9,161 nt of DNA from Bacteroidales bacterium. GTDB lineage: Bacteria; Bacteroidota; Bacteroidia; Bacteroidales; Bacteroidaceae. The position numbers and the translations under genes are program-made. Numbering within the stretch: position 1 is the stretch's first letter; each line of letters begins with the position of its first letter. Below the pieces are notes generated by a model. It was not told the DNA's origin and ran no database searches. It was given only the letters and a program-made list of their open reading frames with translations. The DNA lies in contig SFEK01000078.1 in the NCBI GenBank assembly GCA_004557285.1, positions 1 through 9,161 of the forward strand, read 5' to 3'. This document shows positions 1-7,907 of the stretch, one piece after another.

Positions 1-8
1 CAAGCAAG

Positions 9-43
9 CTTGATGATTTTGCACTCAACTTGCACTAACTTTG
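9..43 (+). promoter_or_regulatory. candidate Bacteroidota-type promoter for the macroglobulin gene
   Basis: TAACTTTG at 36-43 matches the Bacteroidota -7 consensus TAnnTTTG exactly. The -33 element is weak: CTTG at 9-12 lies 23 nt upstream, the outer limit of usual spacing, while the perfect TTTG at 18-21 is only 14 nt away and probably too close. Transcription would start near position 50, giving a leader of about 60 nt before the ATG at 114. The -7 match is seen in the sequence; promoter activity is inferred. Confidence 0.45.
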
Positions 44-51
44 CATAAGTT
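19..51 (+). repeat. three TTGCA units spaced exactly 11 nt apart
   Basis: TTGCACT occurs at 19-25 and 30-36, and a diverged TTGCATA at 41-47, so the unit start advances by 11 nt each time, about one helical turn. The third unit overlaps the -7 box. This may be a same-face array of protein-binding sites, or simply a low-complexity promoter region, since TTTGCA is common at Bacteroidota -7 boxes. Confidence 0.4.
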
Positions 52-53
52 AG
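35..53. repeat. inverted repeat CTAACTT / AAGTTAG over the -7 box
   Basis: CTAACTT at 35-41 is the exact reverse complement of AAGTTAG at 47-53, with a 5-nt spacer TGCAT. The left arm overlaps the candidate -7 box and the right arm runs into the first AGGAGG repeat. It could be an operator. A second AAGTTAG at 66-72 could pair with the same left arm, but the left arm lies upstream of the predicted transcription start, so an RNA hairpin role is less likely than a DNA-binding role. Confidence 0.35.
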
Positions 54-76
54 GAGGAAAAGTATAAGTTAGGAGG
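45..76 (+). repeat. tandem 13-bp direct repeat ATAAGTTAGGAGG, period 19
   Basis: ATAAGTTAGGAGG is present at 45-57 and again, without a mismatch, at 64-76. Each copy ends in AGGAGG, the perfect complement of the 16S rRNA anti-Shine-Dalgarno sequence. Only the second copy has an ATG at a useful distance (82-84). The exact duplication is seen directly. Whether it arose by slippage or is kept as a regulatory pair cannot be told from one sequence. Confidence 0.6.
71..76 (+). promoter_or_regulatory. consensus Shine-Dalgarno AGGAGG ahead of the leader ORF
   Basis: AGGAGG at 71-76 lies 5 nt before the ATG at 82-84, ideal ribosome-binding spacing. It lies 37 nt before the macroglobulin ATG at 114, too far to serve that start directly. 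Bacteroidota genes generally lack such sites and rely on A-rich leaders, so a perfect one here is unusual. Confidence 0.35.
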
Positions 77-81
77 CATCT

Positions 82-117
82 ATGCAAAACATGGACATTA
101 AACACGGTGAATTATGA
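82..117 (+). CDS. possible 11-residue leader peptide coupled to the macroglobulin gene
   Basis: A short reading frame, ATG at 82 to TGA at 115-117, would encode MQNMDIKHGEL. Its stop overlaps the macroglobulin start codon in an ATGA arrangement (ATG 114-116), the geometry of translational coupling. A consensus Shine-Dalgarno site precedes it by 5 nt. The peptide has no run of one amino acid that would suggest classic attenuation, and it resembles no family I know. The reading frame and overlap are seen directly; that it is translated is inference, and short frames like this arise readily by chance. Confidence 0.25.
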   Translation: MQNMDIKHGEL

Positions 118-3100
118 AAAGACTGATCACGACATGGATTATAGCACTGCTGGTGATACCCACAACATTGCTGGCAGACAATTATACACAGCTATGGAAG
201 AAAGTGAATGAGGCCAGAGACAAGGATTTGCCCAAAACGCAAATCGCACTCCTGCAGAGCATCATCGACAAAGCCACAGCAGAACAGGAATATGGCCATC
301 TGCTCAAGGCTGAGACCATGATGGTCACCACATGGTATGCCCTATCGACCGACTCGCTGCAGCCGCAGACAGACCGGCTGATGGCCAAGGCTGAACAGGC
401 GGCACAGCTCGACTATCCCCTGTCGGCCCTTTACTATGCCACCTTGGGCAAACTGTATCAGGAGGTTCACCCTTATGATGCCTCCTACAAGGCATTGAGC
501 GATAGCTGCTTCGACAAGGCACTCGCCCACCCTGCCCTGCTTGCTGAGCAAAAGGCCACCAACTATACGCCCTACATCGTCAACGGCAGAGACAGCCGGA
601 TATTCAACAACGACCTGCTGAGCCTTATCGGATATGCCGCTGAAGATTATCAGACGATGCATCAATATTATGTCACTACTCCCAACAGGCAGGCCGCTGT
701 CATCACCGCACTCGATATGGTGAACAAACAGGCTGAGCGTTCAGGCGAGATGTATGTTTATACGCTCAAGAAATCGCACTATGCCGTGACACTCGACTCG
801 CTCATCAACACGTATGAAGACTTGCAGGAATGTGGCGAAGTGGCCATTGCACGCCACGAATTGATGAAGAAGTGCAAAGACGTGAGCACCAAAGAACTGA
901 TGGATTATGCCAACTGGGCCTTGGGCAGATGGGGCAAATGGTCGCGTGCCAATGTGCTGCGCAATGCCATCAAAGACATGACCAACCCGCAGGTGACAGC
1001 GGAAATCAAGAACAACAAGGTGGACACCTACCAACCAGTGATGATCGAAACCAAATGCAGAAACATCAACCGCCTCAACGTGAAGGTGACGCCGCTTTCG
1101 GTAGGGGGCGACACGAAATGGTCGCCCGACAACAATGCCGACTATGCCCAACTGCTGAAAACCGTCAAGGCACCGGCTGTGTTGAACACGTCGATCAGTT
1201 ATCGCGGACAACCCGACTACGAGGAATGCAAAGACTCCATCTGCATAGGAACACTGGCCAAGGGTGTATATCTCGTGGAAATCAGTACCGACAACAAGAA
1301 CGTGCAGCCCAAGCGACAACTGCTGCATGTGAGCAACCTCACCGTCGTCAACCAGAAATTGCCGGGCAACATGGTGAGATTTGTCGTGGTTGACAACAAG
1401 AGTGGCAAACCTGTGCCCCATGCCAAACTGGCCATCAGCACCACCAACGCTGACAAGAACGTGGTGGTGGAATGTGATGAGAAAGGCGAAATCATGTACA
1501 AGCAGAACAAGGGCAGCATCTCATTCGTGCGCCCCTACACTGCCGACGACAACGCTGCGCCGGCCGCCTCGGCATGGAACAATTTCTATTATAACGAGAA
1601 CAAGACGTCGCTCAATATGGTCAACGTGTTTACCGACCGCAGCATCTACCGCCCAGGGCAAACCGTACATGCCACCGTATTGCTCAGCAACATCAAACAA
1701 GGCACCACGCAGACTGTGATGGAGGGAAAAACGCTGAAACTTGCCCTGCGTGACGCCAACCACAAAATGGTGAGCGAAACGACAGTGACCACCGACAGCT
1801 ATGGCACCGCAGCTGCCGACTTTGCACTGCCCACGGCTACACTTACAGGAAACTTCTGCATCAGCGTGAGTGGAGAGGGCAACACACAGGCCTTTTTCAA
1901 GGTGGAAGAATACAAACGGCCAACCTTCCAGATAGTATTCCCGGAAATCAACCAGCGTTACCACGAGGGTGACACCTTAGAGATCACGGCCCATGCCAAG
2001 ACTTTTGCAGGAGTGCCTGTGCAGAATGCCACGGTGAAATACACCGTGAACCGCAAGCAGTCGCTGTGGTGGCGCAACTGGAATATGCAAAGCCCATCAA
2101 CCGACGATGATTATCCGATAGAAGCCAAGGGCTATACCCATGAAGACGGCAGTTTCAAAATCGTGATGCCCATGCTGTTGCCCGAGAGCAACCGCGACAA
2201 CGACGGGGCAAAACCCAAGTACACCTGTCCACAATTCTACAATATCGTCGCAGATGTTTACATCACCGACCAGGCTGGCGAGACACAGCATGGCACGTTG
2301 AGCCTGCCCATCGGCAACAAGCCCACGGTGCTCAGTTGCGATCTGCCCGAAAAGACGGTGAGCGACAGCCTCAACACCATCCGTTTCTCATTGAAAAACT
2401 TTGCGGGCAGAGACATCGATGATGTGGTGAACTATTACATCGACAATCCACAGAACAGTTTTTCAGCCAAAACCAACACCATAGTACCCATCAACTGGCA
2501 CTCGCTCGGACTGCTCACATCGGGCAAGCACCGCCTGGTGGCCGTGTGCGGCAATGACACGTTGCGGCAAGACTTCATCACCTTCAGCATGGCAGACAAG
2601 AAGCCATGCATCAACACCGACGACTGGTTTTATGTATCATCCACCCAATTCCCCTCAGACGGCAGTCCCGTCTATCTGCAGGTTGGCTCATCTGCCCCCG
2701 ACACACACATCCTTTACACCGCCATCTCGGGCGACAGCATCATCGCCAACAGCTGCAACTACCTGAACAACGAAGTGGTCACCCACAAGATTGTCTATGA
2801 CGAGAGCTACGGCAACGGTCTGCTCGTGAACGTGGCATGGGTCAAGAACGGCAAGGTATATACCCATTCTGCCGAACTGCGCAAGCCTCTGCCCGACAAG
2901 AAACTGCGCATGGCATGGACCACCTTCAGAGACCGCCTCACACCAGGACAGCAGGAAGAATGGACACTGAGCATAAGCCAGCCCGACGGAACGCCTGCCG
3001 AAGCACAGCTCATCGCCACACTCTATGATGCATCGCTCGACAAGATAGCACCACACCAGTGGCGAAACCAAGACCCACGCTGGCTCAACATGCCCAGTGC

Positions 3101-5684
3101 CTCGTGGAGAACCGGCAATGGCCATCCCCTGTGGTTTGAATCGAAGGCCAACATCAAATATTTCTATGTGCAGCCACTCAGCTACAACTACATGGACTTC
3201 TCTTTGCCCTACGGCAATTATTTCTGGGCCTACGGTTCGACACCCATGAGGAATGGCAAGTTCGCCAGCAAGCAAAGGTTGCTCAATGTCGCTGTCACCG
3301 AGGCGGCCTGCGACCTATCGGCCAGCCCGACGAAATCAGCAGCCCCCAAAGTGGCAGGACAAGGCGGACAGATGAACGACCAAACAGCTGAAAACGAGGA
3401 GACTGCTGCCCAGGAGCACACTGGCGGCAACAGCAATGCCCTCAGAGAAAATCTCAACGAGACGGCTTTCTTCTATCCTGCCCTCACGACCAATGCCAAG
3501 GGCGAGGTGAACATCAAATTTACCCTGCCTGAGAGCGTCACCACATGGCGTTTCATGGGATATGCCCACGACAAAACGATGAACAGCGCATTGCTCACGG
3601 GCGAGGCGGTGGCCAGTAAAGCGGTGATGGTGCAGCCCAACATGCCACGCTTTGTGCGTGTGGGCGACAAGGCACACATCAGTTCGCGTGTGTTCAACAC
3701 CACCGACAAACCGCTCAAAGGAACGGCCTGTCTGCAACTGATTGACCCCAACACCGAACGTGTGGTGACGGAAAAGAAGACGACCTTCGCCCTGAACGCC
3801 AACGGTACGACAGCCGTAGATTTCAGTTTTTCGGCCAACGGCACCTATCCGCTGCTCATCTGCAGGATTACCGCCACAGGCAACGGTTTCAGCGACGGCG
3901 AGCAACATTACCTGCCGGTGCTCTCTGATGAAGAACTGGTGACCAACACGCTGCCCTTCACCCTGCACGAGCAAGGCACAACCACGCTCAAGCTGAACCA
4001 GCTCTTTGCCGCTGACGGCAGAAACAAGAAGCTCACCATCGAATACACCAACAACCCTGCCTGGCTCATGATTCAGGCACTGCCCTATATCAGCGAGATG
4101 AAGGACGACAACGCCATCAGTCTCGCCACGACATACTACACCAACAGTCTTGGTGCATACATCATGCAGCAGTCGCCACAGATCAAGACCGTGTTTGAAC
4201 AGTGGAAACGAGAGCAGCCCACCACCTCGCTGACCAGCAGACTGGCACAAAATCAGGAGTTGAAAGACATCGTGCTCAACGAGACCCCCTGGGTGAACGA
4301 CGCCGACAAGGAGGAGGCACAACAGCAGCGCATGGCCAACTATTTTGAAGCTTCAACGCTGAACCATACCACCTCTGTAGCACTCGACAAACTGACCCAA
4401 CTGCAGGGCAGCGACGGGTCATGGCGATGGTGGAAAGGCATGAGCCAAGGGTCGCCCCACCTCACGGCAAGCATCACCGAGATGCTGGTGCGCCTCAACC
4501 ACAGCACAGGACAAGTCAAGGCCACTGCACCTATCATCGACAAAGCCCTGCGCTATCTTGGCGACATGATGGTGAAGACGGTCAACGACATCAAGAAGGC
4601 CAAGAAAGCAGGCAAACCCTATGACTTCGACCAGAATCTTGCCCTGCAATACCTCTACATCAGTGCACTCAATGGCCAGAAGCCATCAGCAGCACAACAA
4701 GAGGCGGCCAACTATCTGCTCAACCACCTCAAGCTGCAACAGTCGTCACTCACCCTCTACGGCAAATCACTCATGGCTGTGGTACTGGCACAGCGTGGCG
4801 ACAAGAACACAGCAGAGCAATATCTTAAAAGTCTTGAAGAATATACTGTGGGCAATGAGGAAATGGGCTTGTATTATGACAGCAGGCGCGCTGCCTACAG
4901 TTGGTGCAACTACCGCATACCCACCCAAGTGGCTGTGATAGAGGCCATGCAGATGCTCAACGCCAAAGGCTATGCCAACACCATCAACGGCATGAAACGG
5001 TGGCTGCTACAACAAAAGCGTGTGCAGGGCTGGGACACCCCGCTGAACAGCATCAATGCCATCCACGCCTTTATCAACGGCAACACCCAAGTGCTGGCAC
5101 AGGGCGAGGTTGCAGAAATGGCCATCGACGGCAAACGCATCGACATGCCCAAGGCCACAGCCGGACTGGGTTACGTCAAGACGGCCGTCAACGACAAACG
5201 CCCCGACCAACTGACTGTGAACAAGCGCAATGAGGGCACCTCATGGGGTGCCGTGTATGCCCAGTCGTTGCAAAAGGCCGACCAGATTGCAGCAGCAGCC
5301 TCAGGACTATCCATCAGGCGCGAGGTAGTAAGCCCCGACGGTTCACCCATGGGAACACTTCGTGTGGGCGACCGGGTGAAGGTAAGACTCACCATCAAGG
5401 CCGATCGCGACTACGACTTTGTGCAGGTAAAGGACAAGCGGGCCGCCTGTCTTGAACCCGCCACACCGCTCAGCGGATACAACAACGGTTACTACTGCAC
5501 GGCGAAAGACTATGCCACCTCATATTATTTCACCAGGATGACCAAGGGCACCCACACGATAGAAACCACCTATTATGTTGACCGTGTGGGCAGCTACGAC
5601 ACCGGTATCTGCACCGTGCAATGTGCCTATGCCCCCGAATACGCCGCACGGGCAAACACTGTGCGCCTCACTGTAAACGAATAA
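114..5684 (+). CDS. secreted alpha-2-macroglobulin family protein without thioester Cys
   Basis: This is a large (1856 aa) macroglobulin-fold protein of the bacterial A2M type, which as a family trap or sense proteases in the periplasm or at the cell surface. Residues 1-21 form a Sec signal peptide with likely cleavage after LLA; there is no lipobox Cys, unlike many bacterial A2Ms. A largely helical N-terminal part (about 22-300) is followed by macroglobulin domains: the MG2 hallmark TDRSIYRPGQ at 507-516, the VEEYKRP join to the next domain at 597-603, and a bait-region-type domain from about 940 (TPGQ 943-946, YDAS 971-974). A flexible Ala/Gln/Glu/Gly-rich linker (about 1068-1112) lies where the bait region should be, just before the A2M-domain signature NETAFFYP (1115-1122). 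The thioester-type helical domain follows (DGSWRWWKGM 1434-1443), then a C-terminal beta domain. Where CxEQ should be, there is NAIS (1333-1336). Two adjacent stop codons, TAATAA, end it. A DUF1573 gene follows after 16 bp. Confidence 0.9.
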   Translation: MKRLITTWIIALLVIPTTLLADNYTQLWKKVNEARDKDLPKTQIALLQSIIDKATAEQEYGHLLKAETMMVTTWYALSTDSLQPQTDRLMAKAEQAAQLDYPLSALYYATLGKLYQEVHPYDASYKALSDSCFDKALAHPALLAEQKATNYTPYIVNGRDSRIFNNDLLSLIGYAAEDYQTMHQYYVTTPNRQAAVITALDMVNKQAERSGEMYVYTLKKSHYAVTLDSLINTYEDLQECGEVAIARHELMKKCKDVSTKELMDYANWALGRWGKWSRANVLRNAIKDMTNPQVTAEIKNNKVDTYQPVMIETKCRNINRLNVKVTPLSVGGDTKWSPDNNADYAQLLKTVKAPAVLNTSISYRGQPDYEECKDSICIGTLAKGVYLVEISTDNKNVQPKRQLLHVSNLTVVNQKLPGNMVRFVVVDNKSGKPVPHAKLAISTTNADKNVVVECDEKGEIMYKQNKGSISFVRPYTADDNAAPAASAWNNFYYNENKTSLNMVNVFTDRSIYRPGQTVHATVLLSNIKQGTTQTVMEGKTLKLALRDANHKMVSETTVTTDSYGTAAADFALPTATLTGNFCISVSGEGNTQAFFKVEEYKRPTFQIVFPEINQRYHEGDTLEITAHAKTFAGVPVQNATVKYTVNRKQSLWWRNWNMQSPSTDDDYPIEAKGYTHEDGSFKIVMPMLLPESNRDNDGAKPKYTCPQFYNIVADVYITDQAGETQHGTLSLPIGNKPTVLSCDLPEKTVSDSLNTIRFSLKNFAGRDIDDVVNYYIDNPQNSFSAKTNTIVPINWHSLGLLTSGKHRLVAVCGNDTLRQDFITFSMADKKPCINTDDWFYVSSTQFPSDGSPVYLQVGSSAPDTHILYTAISGDSIIANSCNYLNNEVVTHKIVYDESYGNGLLVNVAWVKNGKVYTHSAELRKPLPDKKLRMAWTTFRDRLTPGQQEEWTLSISQPDGTPAEAQLIATLYDASLDKIAPHQWRNQDPRWLNMPSASWRTGNGHPLWFESKANIKYFYVQPLSYNYMDFSLPYGNYFWAYGSTPMRNGKFASKQRLLNVAVTEAACDLSASPTKSAAPKVAGQGGQMNDQTAENEETAAQEHTGGNSNALRENLNETAFFYPALTTNAKGEVNIKFTLPESVTTWRFMGYAHDKTMNSALLTGEAVASKAVMVQPNMPRFVRVGDKAHISSRVFNTTDKPLKGTACLQLIDPNTERVVTEKKTTFALNANGTTAVDFSFSANGTYPLLICRITATGNGFSDGEQHYLPVLSDEELVTNTLPFTLHEQGTTTLKLNQLFAADGRNKKLTIEYTNNPAWLMIQALPYISEMKDDNAISLATTYYTNSLGAYIMQQSPQIKTVFEQWKREQPTTSLTSRLAQNQELKDIVLNETPWVNDADKEEAQQQRMANYFEASTLNHTTSVALDKLTQLQGSDGSWRWWKGMSQGSPHLTASITEMLVRLNHSTGQVKATAPIIDKALRYLGDMMVKTVNDIKKAKKAGKPYDFDQNLALQYLYISALNGQKPSAAQQEAANYLLNHLKLQQSSLTLYGKSLMAVVLAQRGDKNTAEQYLKSLEEYTVGNEEMGLYYDSRRAAYSWCNYRIPTQVAVIEAMQMLNAKGYANTINGMKRWLLQQKRVQGWDTPLNSINAIHAFINGNTQVLAQGEVAEMAIDGKRIDMPKATAGLGYVKTAVNDKRPDQLTVNKRNEGTSWGAVYAQSLQKADQIAAAASGLSIRREVVSPDGSPMGTLRVGDRVKVRLTIKADRDYDFVQVKDKRAACLEPATPLSGYNNGYYCTAKDYATSYYFTRMTKGTHTIETTYYVDRVGSYDTGICTVQCAYAPEYAARANTVRLTVNE

Positions 5685-5700
5685 TAAAGCTATCAGCATC

Positions 5701-6774
5701 ATGACAATGAAAAGAAATATCCTACTTACCACCCTGTTGGCCTGCACTACAAGTGCGACCATGCAGGCACAACGCATTACCGCCACCCACGAAATCATCG
5801 ACTGTGGCAACGTGACCTACGAACAGCCTGTGACCGCCAAGTTTGAATTGCGCAACAAGGGCAACGACCTCGTCATCAGCAATGTGCGCACCAGTTGCGG
5901 CTGCGCCACTGCCACCTGGCCGCAAGGCACCATCGCCAAGGGCGACAAATTCGAGATAGCCGTCACCTATGATGCCCGGCAACTGGGACACTTCGAGAAG
6001 GATGTGGCCATCTACAGCAACGCCTCCGACCAGCCGTTCTATCTCAAGATGCGTGGCGTGGTGGTTGATAAGGCCGTTGAATACATGGGCAACTACGAGT
6101 TTACCATCGGCTGTGTACGCACCGACAAGAACGACGTGGAATTTGACGACGTGAACAAAGGCGAGCGTCCAGAGCAAAAGATACATTTCGTGAACAACGG
6201 CACCAAGCCCATCAGTCCTGTAGTGATGCACTTGCCCTCCTACCTGTCGGCCACCGTTTCGCCTACCACCGTTTCGCCAGGCCGCACAGGTGTCATCACG
6301 CTCTCGCTTAACTCACAGAAACTGCGCGACTACGGACTGACCCAATCGTCGGTATATCTCGGCATGTACCCCGGCGACAAGGTGAGTGCCGACAAAGAGA
6401 TTACCGTCTCGGCCGTGTTGTTGCCCGGATTCAAGAACTTGTCGGAGACACAGAAGCTCAACGCCCCCACCATCTGGCTGTCGCACGAGGAGCTGAACCT
6501 CGGCGAATTTGGCGACAAGCAGGAGAAGAGCGGCACCATCATCATCGAGAACCACGGCAAGTCGGTGCTCGACATCAGCAAAATGCAGATGCTCACCACA
6601 GGATTGAAGGTGAAGCTCAACAAGACAAGACTTCAGCCGGGAGAATCGGCCAAACTCAAGATTACGGCGCAGCAGAAGCTGCTGAAGTTGGCCAGAAGCC
6701 AACCCCGTGTGCTGATGATCACCAACGACCCCGAACGTCCTAAAGTGATGATCAAGGTCGTGACCAAACAATAG
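5701..6774 (+). CDS. exported DUF1573 protein with tandem Ig-like domains
   Basis: The 357-residue product carries the DUF1573 pattern: DCGNV at 34-38, FELRNKGN at 48-55, the hallmark SCGC at 65-68, and a closing strand ending in YSN at 105-107. DUF1573 is an ASPM/SPD-2/Hydin-like Ig fold common in Bacteroidota, and its molecular role is unknown. Two more repeats of the fold appear to follow (about 126-240 and 255-355, the last with LNLGEF and IIENHGKSVLDIS), but they lack the SCGC pair. The N-terminus is a signal peptide. It could be cut by signal peptidase I after MQA (before Gln24), or residue Cys15 in LLAC could be lipidated, though the hydrophobic stretch before it is short. ATG at 5707 is an alternative start giving MKRN. 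It sits 16 bp after the macroglobulin gene, so co-expression is likely; a physical partnership is only a guess. Confidence 0.85.
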   Translation: MTMKRNILLTTLLACTTSATMQAQRITATHEIIDCGNVTYEQPVTAKFELRNKGNDLVISNVRTSCGCATATWPQGTIAKGDKFEIAVTYDARQLGHFEKDVAIYSNASDQPFYLKMRGVVVDKAVEYMGNYEFTIGCVRTDKNDVEFDDVNKGERPEQKIHFVNNGTKPISPVVMHLPSYLSATVSPTTVSPGRTGVITLSLNSQKLRDYGLTQSSVYLGMYPGDKVSADKEITVSAVLLPGFKNLSETQKLNAPTIWLSHEELNLGEFGDKQEKSGTIIIENHGKSVLDISKMQMLTTGLKVKLNKTRLQPGESAKLKITAQQKLLKLARSQPRVLMITNDPERPKVMIKVVTKQ

Positions 6775-6803
6775 CGACAAAAACATTAAAAACAACACAT
6801 ATC

Positions 6804-7907
6804 ATGGAACATCCAGAAAACAGCAAAGAATACAAGGGACTCACCGTCAATGCCGGCATAGAGCAACCCTCCACCATCAACCCCTATCTCAAGAGAAGCC
6901 GCTACAAACGTCAGGAACTGTCTGTGGCCGACATGGTAGAAGGCATTGTCAAGGGCAATGTCACCATTCTCAGTCAGGCAGTCACCCTGATAGAGAGTGT
7001 CAACCCCAGCCACCAGCAGAAGGCACAAGAGGTGATAGAGAAATGTCTGCCCTACAGTGGAAATTCTGTGCGCATAGGCATCAGCGGTGTGCCTGGAGCA
7101 GGAAAGAGCACCTCCATCGACGAGTTTGGCGTTCATGTGCTCGACCGTTTTGGCGGCAAACTGGCCGTATTGGCCATCGACCCCAGTTCTGAACGTTCAA
7201 AGGGCAGCATTCTCGGCGACAAGACCCGCATGGAGAAACTCGCCCTGCGCAAGGAGTCGTTCATCCGCCCCAGTCCATCAGCAGGCTCATTGGGCGGTGT
7301 GGCCCGCAAGACCCGTGAAACCATCATCCTGTGCGAGGCGGCAGGCTACGACAAGATATTTGTAGAGACTGTGGGTGTGGGCCAGAGCGAAACGGCCTGC
7401 CACTCCATGGTGGATTTCTTCCTACTGATACAGCTGGCAGGCACAGGCGATGAACTTCAGGGCATCAAGCGAGGCATCATGGAGATAGCCGACGGCATCA
7501 TCATCAACAAGTGCGACGGCAACAACGTGGAGAAATGCCAGATGGCAGCCACCAGTTTTCGCAATGCCCTCCACTTCTTCCCTGCCCCCGACAGTGGCTG
7601 GCAGCCCAAGGTGCTCTGCTACAGCGGATTCTACGGCACAGGTGTCAAAGAGGTGTGGGATATGGTGTATGAATATATCGACTTTGTCAAGCATAACGGC
7701 TATTTTGACTACCGCCGCAACGAGCAGAGCAAATACTGGATGTATGAGACCATCAACGAGCAGTTGCGCAGCAACTTCTACAACAACCCCGACATACAAT
7801 CACACCTGCTGTCTTCTGAGCAGGCGGTGCTGGGCGGCATGAAGACCAGTTTTGCAGCAGCCAAGGATTTGCTCGACATGTATTTCAAAACCGATACCCC
7901 TACATGA
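6804..7907 (+). CDS. meaB: methylmalonyl-CoA mutase-associated GTPase MeaB (ArgK family)
   Basis: MeaB is a cytosolic P-loop GTPase of the SIMIBI class. It loads and protects the adenosylcobalamin cofactor of methylmalonyl-CoA mutase, the enzyme that links succinyl-CoA to propionate formation in Bacteroidales. The 367-residue length is near normal, allowing for an N-terminal extension. The Walker A motif GVPGAGKS is at 95-102, a conserved AIDPSS at 124-129, the ETVGVGQSE switch/base region at 188-196, and the guanine-specificity motif NKCD at 235-238. The start is supported by an A-rich leader and by the MEHPENS N-terminus, which I recognise as usual for this group. It lies 29 bp after the DUF1573 gene, with no terminator between, and its stop codon overlaps the ispH start. 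No mutase gene is present in the window, so its partner must lie elsewhere. Older databases call this family LAO/AO transport ATPase ArgK, which is misleading. Confidence 0.95.
   Translation: MEHPENSKEYKGLTVNAGIEQPSTINPYLKRSRYKRQELSVADMVEGIVKGNVTILSQAVTLIESVNPSHQQKAQEVIEKCLPYSGNSVRIGISGVPGAGKSTSIDEFGVHVLDRFGGKLAVLAIDPSSERSKGSILGDKTRMEKLALRKESFIRPSPSAGSLGGVARKTRETIILCEAAGYDKIFVETVGVGQSETACHSMVDFFLLIQLAGTGDELQGIKRGIMEIADGIIINKCDGNNVEKCQMAATSFRNALHFFPAPDSGWQPKVLCYSGFYGTGVKEVWDMVYEYIDFVKHNGYFDYRRNEQSKYWMYETINEQLRSNFYNNPDIQSHLLSSEQAVLGGMKTSFAAAKDLLDMYFKTDTPT

Noticed and set aside
741..1421. A 226-codon open frame on the - strand
   Set aside because: Same reason: shadow of the macroglobulin reading frame, with His/Val-rich composition typical of antisense translation.
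3336..4322. A 328-codon open frame on the - strand inside the macroglobulin gene
   Set aside because: It is antisense to a clear protein, its translation shows no recognisable domain or signal, and the + strand codon use of this GC-biased gene leaves many long open frames on the other strand.
6775..6803. Possible promoter or terminator between the DUF1573 gene and meaB
   Set aside because: The 29 bases are A-rich, with no TAnnTTTG and no hairpin; this is best read as a normal A-rich translation leader.
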